From: Cupriavidus pauculus
GTDB taxonomy: Bacteria; Pseudomonadota; Gammaproteobacteria; Burkholderiales; Burkholderiaceae
NCBI RefSeq assembly: GCF_008693385.1
Contig: NZ_CP044067.1
Span: 2,523,501 to 2,587,500 of the forward strand
DNA: 64,000 bases
Reading direction: 5' to 3'
Each line of letters begins with the position of its first letter. Position 1 is the first letter of the stretch. The notes beneath the pieces are model-generated. The model saw nothing but the letters and a program-made list of their open reading frames with translations. It did no database searches and was not told the DNA's origin. A program made the position numbers and the translations under genes. Positions 16,336-25,348 of the stretch are shown piece after piece.

Positions 16336-17340
16336 ATGAATTCCAAGCACACCTCGCGCGGCCGCCGGACCGTCGTGGCCGGCCTGATGGGTGGCGTCAT
16401 CGCAGCGCTGGCTTTCACCGGCATGGCCGCTCATGCGCAGGATGCCTATCCCAACCATCCGATTCGCCTGATCGTGCCCTACGCGGCCGGTGGCGCCGTC
16501 GATATCGTGGCCCGCGCCGTGGGCCACAAGATGAGCGAGTCGCTCAAGCAGCCGATCATCGTGGACAACCGTCCGGGCGCGAGTACCAATATCGGGCTCG
16601 ACATGGCCGCGAAGGCGCCGGCCGACGGGTACACGATCCTGATGGCCTCCAACAGCCTGGCCACCAATGCCGCGCTGTTCAGCAAGCTGTCGTTCAATCC
16701 CGCGACGGACTTCGCACCGGTGGCGCGTATCGGCGAGGCATCGCTCGTGATCGTGGTGCCGGCGAAGTCGAAGATCCAGTCGCTGAAGGATCTGATCGCG
16801 CAGGCCAAGGCGCAGCCGGGCAAGCTTGCCTACGCATCGGCCGGTAATGGCAGCTCGGGCCATCTCGCGGGCGAGCAGTTCAAGGAAGTGGCCGGCATCG
16901 ACGTGCTGCACGTACCGTACAAGGGCGGTTCGCCCGCGATCACCGACCTGCTCGGCGAGCGCATCAACTTCATGCCGATCAACCCGCTCGAAGTCATCAC
17001 GCATATCAAGGCCGGCACGCTGCGGCCGCTGGCCGTGGCGAGCGCCAGGCGTTCCGCGCAACTGCCCAACGTGCCGACGTCGCGCGAGGAAGGGCTGCCG
17101 AACTTCAATGCGTCCGTGTGGTGGGGCCTGATCGCCCCGGCCAGGACGCCCGCGCCGATCGTGAAGCAGCTGAACGCCGCGGCCAATGCGGCGCTGGCCG
17201 ATGCCGAGGTGCGCAAGCAGCTCGAGCAACTGGGGGTGACGATCGTGTCCGGTACGCCCGAAGCGTTCGGCCAGTTCATCCGCAGCGAGACCACGACGTG
17301 GGCCGGCGTGATCCACAAGGCCAACATCACGGCCGATTGA
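16336..17340 (+). CDS. Bug/TctC-family periplasmic receptor of the galB-ligK operon
   Basis: The 334-residue protein carries a long, twin-arginine-containing leader (RGRRTVVAGLMGG, cleavage near AAHAQ). Bug signatures follow: PIRLIVPYAAGGAVDIVARA, DNRPGASTNIGLD and VPYKGGSPAITDLLGERINF. The ATG at 16336 is preferred over one ten codons earlier because it gives a normal leader. Its ribosome site is weak. The galB gene begins 19 bases after its stop, so receptor and catabolic enzymes share a transcript. It may capture an extracellular tricarboxylate feeding the 4-oxalomesaconate steps. Confidence 0.88.
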   Translation: MNSKHTSRGRRTVVAGLMGGVIAALAFTGMAAHAQDAYPNHPIRLIVPYAAGGAVDIVARAVGHKMSESLKQPIIVDNRPGASTNIGLDMAAKAPADGYTILMASNSLATNAALFSKLSFNPATDFAPVARIGEASLVIVVPAKSKIQSLKDLIAQAKAQPGKLAYASAGNGSSGHLAGEQFKEVAGIDVLHVPYKGGSPAITDLLGERINFMPINPLEVITHIKAGTLRPLAVASARRSAQLPNVPTSREEGLPNFNASVWWGLIAPARTPAPIVKQLNAAANAALADAEVRKQLEQLGVTIVSGTPEAFGQFIRSETTTWAGVIHKANITAD

Positions 17341-17359
17341 TTCTTTACCGATCTCAAGC

Positions 17360-18088
17360 ATGACCGACACTCAAGCCAAGCCTTCCATCCTCGTTGTGAG
17401 CGCGCACGCCGCGGACTTTGTCTGGCGCGCGGGCGGCGCCGTGGCGCTTTATGCGGAACGCGGTTATCACGTGCGCATCGTCTGCCTGTCGTTCGGCGAG
17501 CGCGGCGAATCCGCCAAGATGTGGCGCCAGCCCGGTATGACGATGGACCGCGTCAAGGCGGCGCGCCGCGAGGAAGCCGAGCGCGCGGCCGAGATCCTCG
17601 GCGGCACGCTCGAATGCTTCGACCTCGGCGACTATCCGATGCGCGTGCCCGACGAAGCGCTGCTGCGGCTGGCCGATATCTATCGCGAGATCCGCCCCGA
17701 GTTCGTGCTGAGCCATTCGCGCGAGGACATCTACAACTTCGACCATCCGCTGGCGACGCACGTCGCGCAGGAAGCGCGCGTCATCGCGCAGGCGCACGGC
17801 TACAAGCCCGACGTGCCCGTGATCGGCGCGCCGCCGGTGTTCCTGTTCGAGCCGCATCAGCCCGAGCAGTGCAACTGGAAGCCCGATCTGCTGCTCGATA
17901 TCTCCCCGGTCTGGGAGAAGAAGCAGCGCGCGTTCACGACGATGGCCGCGCAGGAACACCTGTGGGAGTACTACACGCGTGTCGCGCTGCAGCGCGGCGC
18001 GCAGGCGACGCGCAATTCCGATCTCAAGATCCAGTATGGCGAAGGCTATGCGCGCGTGTTTCCGATGGTGAGCGAGGTGCTGGCATGA
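17360..18088 (+). CDS. galB: PIG-L family 4-oxalomesaconate hydratase (GalB)
   Basis: The 242-residue protein is a PIG-L/LmbE-fold zinc enzyme. Instead of the common AHPDD motif it has [13 protein letters not shown], with H16 and D19 as metal ligands, and [16 protein letters not shown] with H119 and H129. This pattern is that of GalB, which hydrates 4-oxalomesaconate to 4-carboxy-4-hydroxy-2-oxoadipate in gallate and protocatechuate 4,5-cleavage pathways. The next gene encodes the aldolase for exactly that product and overlaps galB by four bases (ATGA), which strongly supports the call. The residual alternative is a PIG-L deacetylase of another substrate. Confidence 0.82.
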   Translation: MTDTQAKPSILVVSAHAADFVWRAGGAVALYAERGYHVRIVCLSFGERGESAKMWRQPGMTMDRVKAARREEAERAAEILGGTLECFDLGDYPMRVPDEALLRLADIYREIRPEFVLSHSREDIYNFDHPLATHVAQEARVIAQAHGYKPDVPVIGAPPVFLFEPHQPEQCNWKPDLLLDISPVWEKKQRAFTTMAAQEHLWEYYTRVALQRGAQATRNSDLKIQYGEGYARVFPMVSEVLA

Positions 18089-18798
18089 GGACGATTGCCT
18101 ACCGCAACATCCTGCGCGCCGAGGCGCGCCATATCGATACGCTGGGCAAGCTGGGCGTGGCGACCGTGCACGAGGCGCAGCGGCGCACGGGGCTGATGAA
18201 GCCCTATATGCGGCCGATTCAGTCCGGCGTGGCGATTGCCGGCAGCGCCGTCACCGCGCTCATGCATCCGGGCGACAACTGGATGATTCACGTGGCCGTG
18301 GAGATGATCCAGCCCGGAGACGTGCTCGTGGTCGCGCTGACCAGCGATTGCACGGATGGGCTGTTCGGCGATCTGCTGGCCACGTCGCTGAAGGCGCGCG
18401 GTGCGCGCGGGCTGATCATCGAGGGTGGGGTGCGCGATGTCTCCGTGCTGAACCAGATGGGCTTTCCGGTGTGGTCGCGGGCGATTTCGGCCCAGGGCGC
18501 GGTCAAGGAAACCGTGGGCGCGGTGAATGTGCCCGTGGTGTGCGCGGGCGCGCAGGTGCGTCCGGGCGATGTGATCGTGGCGGACGACGATGGCGTGGTC
18601 GTGGTCGCCCGGCCGGCGGCCGAGGCGATTGCGAGGAAGGCCGCCGACCGGGAGGCGCTGGAGGCCGGCAAGCGGGAGAAGCTGGCTTCGGGCGTGCTGG
18701 GCGTGGATATGTACGATATGCGGCCGGGGCTGGCGGCCAAGGGGCTCGTGTATTCGGACCGGACCGTGGACTGGTATAGCGGGGCCGACGAGGCCTGA
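18085..18798 (+). CDS. ligK: 4-carboxy-4-hydroxy-2-oxoadipate aldolase (LigK/GalC, RraA fold)
   Basis: The 237-residue protein has the RraA-like fold of class II pyruvate aldolases. It contains [20 protein letters not shown] near the N-terminus, [16 protein letters not shown], and the substrate/metal motif [19 protein letters not shown], whose Arg-Asp pair binds pyruvate and the divalent metal. LigK/GalC splits 4-carboxy-4-hydroxy-2-oxoadipate into pyruvate and oxaloacetate. It is translationally coupled to galB through the ATGA overlap. The two genes supply the last two steps of the pathway. No ring-cleavage dioxygenase gene is in the window, so the substrate must come from elsewhere or from outside the cell. 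Confidence 0.88.
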   Translation: MRTIAYRNILRAEARHIDTLGKLGVATVHEAQRRTGLMKPYMRPIQSGVAIAGSAVTALMHPGDNWMIHVAVEMIQPGDVLVVALTSDCTDGLFGDLLATSLKARGARGLIIEGGVRDVSVLNQMGFPVWSRAISAQGAVKETVGAVNVPVVCAGAQVRPGDVIVADDDGVVVVARPAAEAIARKAADREALEAGKREKLASGVLGVDMYDMRPGLAAKGLVYSDRTVDWYSGADEA

Positions 18799-18844
18799 GT
18801 TCCCCCCCCTCCAATCTGGTATAAGTGGCGCATAGGGGAGACAG

Positions 18845-19786
18845 ATGGAACTGCGCCAGCTTCAGTATTTCGTACGGGTGGTCGAACTAGGCAGCATGAG
18901 CCGGGCAGCGCTCGAGCTCGATATGGTGCAGTCGGCCATCAGCCAGCAGATCAGCCGGCTCGAGAGCGAATTGTCCACGCGTCTGCTGCGCCGTGCGCCG
19001 CATGGGGTCACACCGACCGAGGCCGGGCTCGCGTTCTTTCACGAGGCGCAGCTTACGCTCCGCCATGCCGAGCAGGCGAAGCGGGCCGCGCATCAGGCGC
19101 GGCTGTCCGGGACCGTGAGCGTCGGGCTGGCGCCGACCACCGCGTCCGTGGTCGGCGTGCCGCTGATGCGCGCGATGCGCGAGCGGTATCCCGATGTGCG
19201 CCTGCATATGGTCGAAAGTCTCTCCGGCCACCTCACCGCGATGCTCAACGCGCGGCAACTCGACCTCGCCGTCCTGTTCGACACGAACGCCGCGCGCCGC
19301 TGGACCGTCTTGCCGCTGCTCGAGGAAACGCTGTTCCTCATCCGCTCGCGCGCGGCATTGCCCCAGGGCCGCGCCGATCCGCCCACGCATCTGTCGATCG
19401 TCGATCTCGAAGCAATCCCGCTGATCATGCCCACGGGGCTCCACGGCCTGCGCAGCACGCTCGACGCCGCGTTCACGCGGGCCAAGGTCGTGCCGAACGT
19501 GGTGCAGGAAGTGGACTCGCTGGCGATGCTGATGGACGCGGTGGATATGGGCTTCGGCGCCACGCTGCAGCCCTGGGCCGCCGTCGGCCGCTATCCCGAC
19601 GCGGAAAAACGCTTCCATCTCGCGCAGATCGACGACCCCAAGGTCGGCCGCCAGAACCTGCTTTGCAGTCTGTCCGACGACGAGCTGTCGCCCGCCGCCC
19701 TCGCGCTGCGCGTGGTGCTGGCCGATACCGCCCGCAGCCTCGTGCGCTCGGGCGGCTGGCATGGCGCGCGCCTGATGGAGGCATAG
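18845..19786 (+). CDS. LysR-family regulator preceding tcuAB
   Basis: The 313-residue protein starts MELRQLQYFVRVVELGSMSR with the helix-turn-helix AALELDMVQSAISQQISRLE and a two-lobed effector domain (RLSGTVSVGLAPTTASVVGV). This N-terminal style is the Nac/Cbl/TcuR-like branch. TcuR is the LysR regulator of tricarballylate genes in Salmonella. The gene lies 46 bases after ligK and 151 bases before tcuA on the same strand, not divergent. The gap before tcuA holds ATCACGATTTGTGAT, a LysR-type T-N11-A dyad. Regulation of tcuAB and possibly galB-ligK is inferred. Confidence 0.88.
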   Translation: MELRQLQYFVRVVELGSMSRAALELDMVQSAISQQISRLESELSTRLLRRAPHGVTPTEAGLAFFHEAQLTLRHAEQAKRAAHQARLSGTVSVGLAPTTASVVGVPLMRAMRERYPDVRLHMVESLSGHLTAMLNARQLDLAVLFDTNAARRWTVLPLLEETLFLIRSRAALPQGRADPPTHLSIVDLEAIPLIMPTGLHGLRSTLDAAFTRAKVVPNVVQEVDSLAMLMDAVDMGFGATLQPWAAVGRYPDAEKRFHLAQIDDPKVGRQNLLCSLSDDELSPAALALRVVLADTARSLVRSGGWHGARLMEA

Positions 19787-19803
19787 CCGCCACCGGCAGG
19801 GGT

Positions 19804-19818
19804 ATCACGATTTGTGAT
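19804..19818. promoter_or_regulatory. LysR-type dyad ATCAC-GATTT-GTGAT upstream of tcuA
   Basis: ATCACGATTTGTGAT has perfect 5-bp arms around GATTT and contains the T-N11-A pattern of LysR boxes. It lies 17 bases after the LysR stop and 120 bases before the tcuA ATG. Its left half, TATCACGAT, is repeated upstream of the Bug-galB operon. Confidence 0.6.
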
Positions 19819-19937
19819 GCCCCCATGCCGTGCAGGGGATTCGCAGGGGGAGGTGTGACCGATACAGTTCCGGCACGCTTCCACAAGATTTCAATCGTGT
19901 CTTCCCTCCCCACTCGAGCCAGAAAGGACGTCCGGCC

Positions 19938-21359
19938 ATGATCGACGTTCTCGTCATTGGCGGCGGCAACGCCGCGTTGTGCGCGGCCCTGATGGCGCGC
20001 GAGGCCGGCGCCAGCGTGATGCTGCTGGAATCCGCACCGCGCGAATGGCGCGGCGGCAACTCGCAGCACACCCGCAACCTGCGTTGCATGCACGACGCCC
20101 CGCAGGACGTGCTCGTCGACGCCTATCCCGAAGAGGAGTTCTGGCAGGACCTGCTTAAGGTCACCGGTGGCATCACCAACGAACACCTCGCGCGCCTCGT
20201 GATCCGGGCGTCGTCGAATTGCCGCGACTGGATGCGCAGCCATGGCGTGCACTTCCAGCCGCCGCTGTCCGGCGCGCTGCATGTCGCGCGCACCAATGCG
20301 TTCTTCATGGGCGGCGGCAAGGCCCTGGTCAATGCGTACTACCGCAGCGCCGAAAACCTCGGCGTGCAGATCCGCTACAACGCGCCTGTCGATGCGATCG
20401 AGCTCGACGGGGACCGTTTCGTGGCCGCGCGTATCGGCAAGGAGCGCATCGAGGCACGTGCCTGCGTGCTGGCCGCCGGCGGCTTCGAGTCGAACCGCGA
20501 ATGGCTGCGCGAAGCGTGGGGCCAGAACGAGCGCGGCGAATGGCCGGCCGACAACTTCCTGATCCGCGGCACGCGCTTCAATATGGGCGTGCTGCTCAAG
20601 TACATGATCGAGGCCGGCGCCGATGCGATCGGCGATCCGTCGCAATCGCACTGCGTGGCCATCGACGCGCGCGCGCCGCTGTACGACGGCGGCATCTGCA
20701 CGCGTATCGACTGCGTGTCGCTGGGCGTGGTGCTCAATGCCAACGCCGAGCGCTTCTACGACGAGGGCGAGGACTTCTGGCCCAAGCGCTACGCGATCTG
20801 GGGCCGTCTGGTGGCACAGCAGCCGAACCAGATCGGCTACTCGATCATCGATGCCAAGGCCGTGGGCCGCTTCATGCCGCCGGTGTTCCCGGGCGTGACC
20901 GCCAATACGCTGCCCGAACTCGCGCGCAAGCTCGGCCTCGACGAGGCCACGTTCATGCGCACGATCGACGACTACAACGCCGCGTGCCGCGTCGGCAAGT
21001 TCGACCACACGGTGCTCGACGACTGCCATACCGAGGGCGTGACCCCGGCGAAGACCCACTGGGCGCGTCCGCTCGACACGGCACCGTTCTACGGTTACGC
21101 GCTGCGTCCCGGCATCACGTTCACGTACCTCGGCCTCAAGGTCAACGACAAGGCCGCCGTGCACTTCGACGGCAAGCCGAGCGAGAACCTGTTCGTCGCG
21201 GGCGAGATGATGGCGGGCAACGTGCTCGGCAAGGGTTATACGGCCGGCGTCGGCATGTCGATCGGTACGGCGTTCGGCCGCATCGCCGGCACCGAGGCGG
21301 CGCGTGCCGCCGCCGGCGCCAAAAAGGAATCACGGGAAATCGAGCATGCAAGTTCTTGA
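19938..21359 (+). CDS. tcuA: FAD-dependent tricarballylate dehydrogenase TcuA
   Basis: The 473-residue flavoprotein belongs to the fumarate reductase/succinate dehydrogenase flavoprotein family. It starts with the FAD-binding motif [19 protein letters not shown] and ends with [19 protein letters not shown]. TcuA oxidises tricarballylate to cis-aconitate. The stretch [15 protein letters not shown] is characteristic of TcuA. AGAAAGGACG precedes the ATG at 19938. The tcuB start lies inside the last 14 bases, so the two are translationally coupled, as in Salmonella. Downstream genes differ from the classic tcuRABC locus: no tcuC permease is present and Bug receptors replace it. A related tricarboxylate substrate is possible. 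Confidence 0.87.
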   Translation: MIDVLVIGGGNAALCAALMAREAGASVMLLESAPREWRGGNSQHTRNLRCMHDAPQDVLVDAYPEEEFWQDLLKVTGGITNEHLARLVIRASSNCRDWMRSHGVHFQPPLSGALHVARTNAFFMGGGKALVNAYYRSAENLGVQIRYNAPVDAIELDGDRFVAARIGKERIEARACVLAAGGFESNREWLREAWGQNERGEWPADNFLIRGTRFNMGVLLKYMIEAGADAIGDPSQSHCVAIDARAPLYDGGICTRIDCVSLGVVLNANAERFYDEGEDFWPKRYAIWGRLVAQQPNQIGYSIIDAKAVGRFMPPVFPGVTANTLPELARKLGLDEATFMRTIDDYNAACRVGKFDHTVLDDCHTEGVTPAKTHWARPLDTAPFYGYALRPGITFTYLGLKVNDKAAVHFDGKPSENLFVAGEMMAGNVLGKGYTAGVGMSIGTAFGRIAGTEAARAAAGAKKESREIEHASS

Positions 21360-22530
21360 AGCGCTGACCCGCGAGGCAGCCTCGCTGGGCGAGGGCGCGC
21401 TGCCGCTCGCCGGTACTCTCACGGCAGACGAGGGCGAAGTCGCCCGCACGCTGCAGATCTGCAATGCCTGCCGCTATTGCGAGGGCTTTTGCGCGGTATT
21501 CCCGTCGATGACGCGCCGCCTGGAGTTCGGCAAGGCCGATATCCACTATCTGGCGAACCTGTGCCACAACTGCGGCGCATGCTTCCATGCCTGCCAGTAC
21601 GCGCCGCCACACGAGTTCGCCGTGAACATCCCGCAGGCGATGGCCAAGGTGCGCGTGCAGACGTACGGCGACTATGCGTTTCCGGCCGCGCTCGGGGGCC
21701 TGTATCGCCGTGCCGGCCTGACCACGGCGCTCGCGCTGGCCGCGGGCCTCGCGCTGTTCCTGCTGATGGTGCTCGGCATGCGCGGCACGCTGCTGCATGA
21801 GCCGCTGGCCGGCAACTTCTACGCGATCTTCCCGCATAACCTGCTGGCCGCGATGTTCGGCGTGGTGTTCGGGTTCGCGGTGATCGCGCTCGGGATTGGC
21901 GTGACGCGATTCTGGCGGCAGGTATCGCCCGGCACGCGGCCGAACGATTCGCGCGGCGCCGCGATCGGCGGCGCGGCCCACGACGCGCTGCGCCTGAAGT
22001 ACCTCGACGGCGGACACGGCGAAGGCTGCAACAACGACGACGACGCGTTCACGCTCGCACGCCGCAGGTTCCACCACTTCACGTTCTATGGCTTCATGCT
22101 GTGCTTCGCGGCGACGGCCGTCGCCACGCTGTACCACTACCTGCTGGATCTGCACGCGCCGTACCCGTTCCTGAGCCTGCCCGTGCTGCTGGGCACCGCC
22201 GGCGGCATCGGCCTGCTGATCGGGCCGGCCGGCCTGCTGTGGCTGAACCTGCGCCGCGACCCGCGTACGATGGATCTGGCGCAGCGTCCGATGGACCGTG
22301 GCTTTATCGCGCTGCTGCTGCTGACCAGCGCGAGCGGCCTGGCATTGCTCGCTTTCCGCGATACGTCGGCGATGGCCGCGCTGCTCGCGATCCACCTTGG
22401 CATCGTGATGGCGCTGTTCCTGACGTTGCCTTATGGCAAGTTCGCGCACGGAATCTTCCGCAGCGCGGCGCTGTTGAAGTGGAATATCGAGAAGCGCCGG
22501 CCCAGCGATCTGGCCCTCGGCGCCGATTGA
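21346..22530 (+). CDS. tcuB: Tricarballylate utilisation protein TcuB (CitB-like Fe-S membrane protein)
   Basis: The 394-residue protein has an N-terminal iron-sulfur part with two cysteine clusters, [11 protein letters not shown] and [11 protein letters not shown], followed by several transmembrane helices (for example [19 protein letters not shown] and [20 protein letters not shown]). TcuB re-oxidises the reduced flavin of TcuA and passes electrons to the quinone pool. The start [11 protein letters not shown] at 21346 lies within the end of tcuA. The protein is of normal length with both clusters complete. It is followed 28 bases later by the aldolase gene, which has its own good ribosome site. 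Confidence 0.88.
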   Translation: MQVLEALTREAASLGEGALPLAGTLTADEGEVARTLQICNACRYCEGFCAVFPSMTRRLEFGKADIHYLANLCHNCGACFHACQYAPPHEFAVNIPQAMAKVRVQTYGDYAFPAALGGLYRRAGLTTALALAAGLALFLLMVLGMRGTLLHEPLAGNFYAIFPHNLLAAMFGVVFGFAVIALGIGVTRFWRQVSPGTRPNDSRGAAIGGAAHDALRLKYLDGGHGEGCNNDDDAFTLARRRFHHFTFYGFMLCFAATAVATLYHYLLDLHAPYPFLSLPVLLGTAGGIGLLIGPAGLLWLNLRRDPRTMDLAQRPMDRGFIALLLLTSASGLALLAFRDTSAMAALLAIHLGIVMALFLTLPYGKFAHGIFRSAALLKWNIEKRRPSDLALGAD

Positions 22531-22558
22531 ACGAGATAGACACCAAAGGAGATGCACC

Positions 22559-23347
22559 ATGACGAAACCCGGCGTACTGAACATCCCGTCGATGCGCGAC
22601 CGCTGCAGCGAGGCGGAATGGAAGGCGCGCGTGGATCTGGCCGCGTGCTACCGGCTCGTTGAGCTATACGGCATGGCCGACATGATGGCCAACCATATCT
22701 CGGTGCGCGTGCCCGACGAAGAGGGCGCATTCCTGATCAACGCGTACGGCATGATGTACGAGGAGATCACGGCATCGAGCCTGATCAAGGTGGACCACGC
22801 GGGCAACATCCTGTCGAAGCCCGATTTCGGCGACCTGAACTACGGCATCAACAAGGCCGGGTACGTGATCCACAGCGCCGTGCACCATGCGCGTCCGGAG
22901 GTGGCCTGCGTGATCCACACGCATAGCTGGGCGTCGATGGCGATCTCCTCGCTCGCTTGCGGCCTGCAGCCGCTGACGCAGACGGCGATGCGCTTTCTCA
23001 AGATCGGCTACCACGACTATCAGGGCGTGGTGCTGGATACGGCCGAACAGGAATCGCTGATCGCCGACCTCGGTACCGGCGAGGCGCTGATCCTGCGCAA
23101 CCACGGCGCGCTGACCGTCGGCAATACCGTGGGCGAGGCGTTCAACTGGATGCACCGTCTGGAGCTCGCCTGCCGCGCCCAGATCGGCGCGATGGCATGC
23201 AATACGCCGATGCAGCACGTGCCGCAGGACGTGCTGGAAGCCACGTGGAACAACTACCAGCCGGGCACGCGCCGTCCTTACGGCGTCATGGAATGGCCCG
23301 CGCTGCTGCGCAAGCTGGATCGGCTGGACCCGAGCTATCGGGACTGA
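22559..23347 (+). CDS. Class II aldolase/adducin family protein
   Basis: The 262-residue protein has the class II aldolase/adducin fold of zinc aldolases and epimerases. Visible landmarks are NHISVRVPDEEGAFLINAYG, the metal-binding HTHSWASMAI, and ILRNHGALTVGNTVGEAFNW with the third histidine ligand. AAAGGAG lies before the ATG. It is the third gene of the tcu cluster. It could cleave or decarboxylate a hydroxy-tricarboxylate produced by TcuAB or by the LigI-like hydrolase, but members of this family are diverse and many are of unknown role. The metal triad looks complete, so an active enzyme is likely. Confidence 0.83.
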   Translation: MTKPGVLNIPSMRDRCSEAEWKARVDLAACYRLVELYGMADMMANHISVRVPDEEGAFLINAYGMMYEEITASSLIKVDHAGNILSKPDFGDLNYGINKAGYVIHSAVHHARPEVACVIHTHSWASMAISSLACGLQPLTQTAMRFLKIGYHDYQGVVLDTAEQESLIADLGTGEALILRNHGALTVGNTVGEAFNWMHRLELACRAQIGAMACNTPMQHVPQDVLEATWNNYQPGTRRPYGVMEWPALLRKLDRLDPSYRD

Positions 23348-23405
23348 TCCCGGCTGGCGGGACCGCAGGAACGGGTAAAACTATTACTAGAGACGAGAGA
23401 CGAGC

Positions 23406-24383
23406 ATGAACAGAAGACGCATGCTGGCGCAGATGCTGGCTATCGGCGCGGCCCCCATGATGATGACCACGGCGCGTGCGCAGGCGCTGCCGAACAAGCC
23501 CGTCACGCTGATCGTGCCGTTCGCGCCGGGCGGCAACCTCGATGTGGTGGCGCGCGCCGTCGCGCCCGCGCTCGAGCAGCAGCTGGGCCGCAACGTGATC
23601 GTCGATAACCGCCCCGGCGCGGGCGGCGTGATCGGCGCGAGCGCCGTGGCGCGCGCCGAGGCCGACGGCTCGATGCTGCTGGTGACCACACCCAACGCGA
23701 TCGTCGTGCTGCCGCGCATGACGAAGACCAATTACAAGCTCGTGAGCTTCGCCCCGGTGGGCCTGGTATCGACGACCGCGCTCGTGGTGGTGGTCAAGGG
23801 CAACGACACGCGCTTCAAGGACGTGCGCGCGCTGCTCGACTTCGCAAAGAAGAATCCAGGCAAGGTCGCATCGGGCCACGCGGGTCCGGGTACGACCAAC
23901 CATATGGCGACGCTGCAGCTCGAGGACGCGGCCGGCATCAAGCTGAACCAGGTGCCGTACAAGGGTTCGGCGCCCGCGCTCGTGGACCTGCTAGGCGGGC
24001 AGATCGACATGGTGGTGGACCAGCTGACGAGTTCGGCCCCGCATATCCAGTCGGGCGCGCTGCGCGCGATTGCCGTGATGTCGCGCGATCGCGACCCCGC
24101 GCTGCCGAACGTGCCGACGCTGCGCGAAGCGGGCCTGGCCAACTTCGACGCGACCACGGCGACCACGCTGCTCGCACCGGCCGGCACGCCCGCGGCCGTG
24201 GTGGAGACCATCAATACCGCGCTGCGCAAGGCGCTGGCCGAGGAGCAGGTGAAGACGCGCCTGCTGACGGTGGGCAGCCTGGCCAGGTCCTCCACTTCGA
24301 AGGAGGTGGCCGACCGGCTCGCGCAGGAAGATGCGCGCGCGCAGACGCTGGCCGCATCGGGCCGCCTGAAGGCGGCGGAATAA
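23406..24383 (+). CDS. Bug/TctC-family periplasmic receptor (tcu cluster, first)
   Basis: The 325-residue protein begins MNRRRMLAQMLAIGAAPMMM, a twin-arginine-like leader ending at ARAQ. Bug motifs follow: PVTLIVPFAPGGNLDVVARA, DNRPGAGGVIGAS, VPYKGSAPALVDLLGGQIDM and VPTLREAGLANFD. It sits between the class II aldolase and the LigI-like hydrolase genes, 58 bases after the former. The cluster holds a second receptor at 25349, which differs in the ligand-loop segments. Two receptors in one operon suggest uptake of two related acids. Confidence 0.88.
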   Translation: MNRRRMLAQMLAIGAAPMMMTTARAQALPNKPVTLIVPFAPGGNLDVVARAVAPALEQQLGRNVIVDNRPGAGGVIGASAVARAEADGSMLLVTTPNAIVVLPRMTKTNYKLVSFAPVGLVSTTALVVVVKGNDTRFKDVRALLDFAKKNPGKVASGHAGPGTTNHMATLQLEDAAGIKLNQVPYKGSAPALVDLLGGQIDMVVDQLTSSAPHIQSGALRAIAVMSRDRDPALPNVPTLREAGLANFDATTATTLLAPAGTPAAVVETINTALRKALAEEQVKTRLLTVGSLARSSTSKEVADRLAQEDARAQTLAASGRLKAAE

Positions 24384-24408
24384 CAGCAACGAACGCGGAG
24401 ACAACGCC

Positions 24409-25314
24409 ATGACACGCCCCTGCCTGCCCGCACCGGACCAGATCGCCGCGCTTGCATTCCAGGCGCCCGCCGGCGCCTGCGACAGCCATGCGCACGTGTT
24501 CGGTCCCTACGACCGTTTTCCGCTTGCCGAAGATCGCAGCTACACGCCGACGGCGTATCCGGCCGATACGTTCATCGCGCATCTGGACCAGCTCGGCCTC
24601 GAACGCGGCGTGCTGGTGACGGCGAGCGCCAGCGGCACCGGCGTCGGCAATGCGGTCGTGCTGGACGCGCTGCGCAAGTATCCGACGCGCCTGCGCGGCA
24701 TTGCCGTGCCCGCACCGGACACCAGCGACGCAGATCTGGACGACTGGCACGCGGCCGGCGTACGGGGCGCGCGCTTCAACCTGTATCAGGTCGATGGCCA
24801 CGCGGTGTATCGCAACGGCTCCGGCATCGAAGTGCTGGAAGCCATCGCGCCGCGTCTGCGCGAGCGCGGCTGGCATGCGCAGATCTGGATCCATGCGCCG
24901 GACCTCGTCGAGATGGGCCCGCGCCTCGGGAAACTCGGCATTCCGCTGGTCGTGGACCATATGGGCCGCATGGCGACCACGCGCGGCGTGAACGACCCGG
25001 GCTTCCAGGCGCTGTGCGCGCTGCTCGCCGAAGGGGTGGCCTGGACCAAGATCTCGGGTGCCGATCGCAACAACCCCGGCGGCGGTGTCGCGGCCACACC
25101 CTACGAATCCGTGGATCCGTTTGCGAAGGCCTTGCTCGCGGCCAATCCGGATCAGGTGGTGTGGGGCTCGGACTGGCCGCATATCAATTATTTCGATCCC
25201 GCGAACATGCCGGACGATGGCGTGCTGTTCAACCTGCTGGCGCGCTGGATGCCCGATGCGGCGATGCGCGAGCGCGTGCTCGTGACGAACCCGGCGCGGC
25301 TGTACGACTTCTGA
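24409..25314 (+). CDS. Amidohydrolase-family lactonase, LigI-like (2-pyrone-4,6-dicarboxylate hydrolase type)
   Basis: The 301-residue protein is a TIM-barrel amidohydrolase of the COG3618 type. The strand-1 motif is CDSHAHVFGPYDRF and the strand-8 aspartate is in VWGSDWPHINYF. LigI has this pattern and hydrolyses 2-pyrone-4,6-dicarboxylate to 4-oxalomesaconate, the substrate of GalB encoded 6 kb upstream in the same direction. That pathway link supports the assignment, but related proteins hydrolyse other lactones such as 4-sulfomuconolactone. CGGAGA precedes the ATG. Bug receptor genes lie on both sides, consistent with hydrolysis of an imported lactone. Confidence 0.75.
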   Translation: MTRPCLPAPDQIAALAFQAPAGACDSHAHVFGPYDRFPLAEDRSYTPTAYPADTFIAHLDQLGLERGVLVTASASGTGVGNAVVLDALRKYPTRLRGIAVPAPDTSDADLDDWHAAGVRGARFNLYQVDGHAVYRNGSGIEVLEAIAPRLRERGWHAQIWIHAPDLVEMGPRLGKLGIPLVVDHMGRMATTRGVNDPGFQALCALLAEGVAWTKISGADRNNPGGGVAATPYESVDPFAKALLAANPDQVVWGSDWPHINYFDPANMPDDGVLFNLLARWMPDAAMRERVLVTNPARLYDF

Positions 25315-25348
25315 TCGTCGCGCCACATATCAATACAGGAGACACGCC

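Noticed and set aside
17360..18088. Annotation of the PIG-L protein as an N-acetylglucosamine deacetylase
   Set aside because: The AHPDD motif is replaced by AHAAD and the adjacent gene encodes the aldolase for the GalB product, so the hydratase call is better.
23381..23396. AAACTATTACTAGAG-like sequence before the Bug gene at 23406 as a fourth GntR operator
   Set aside because: Only scattered half-site matches with different spacing; the dyad is not kept.
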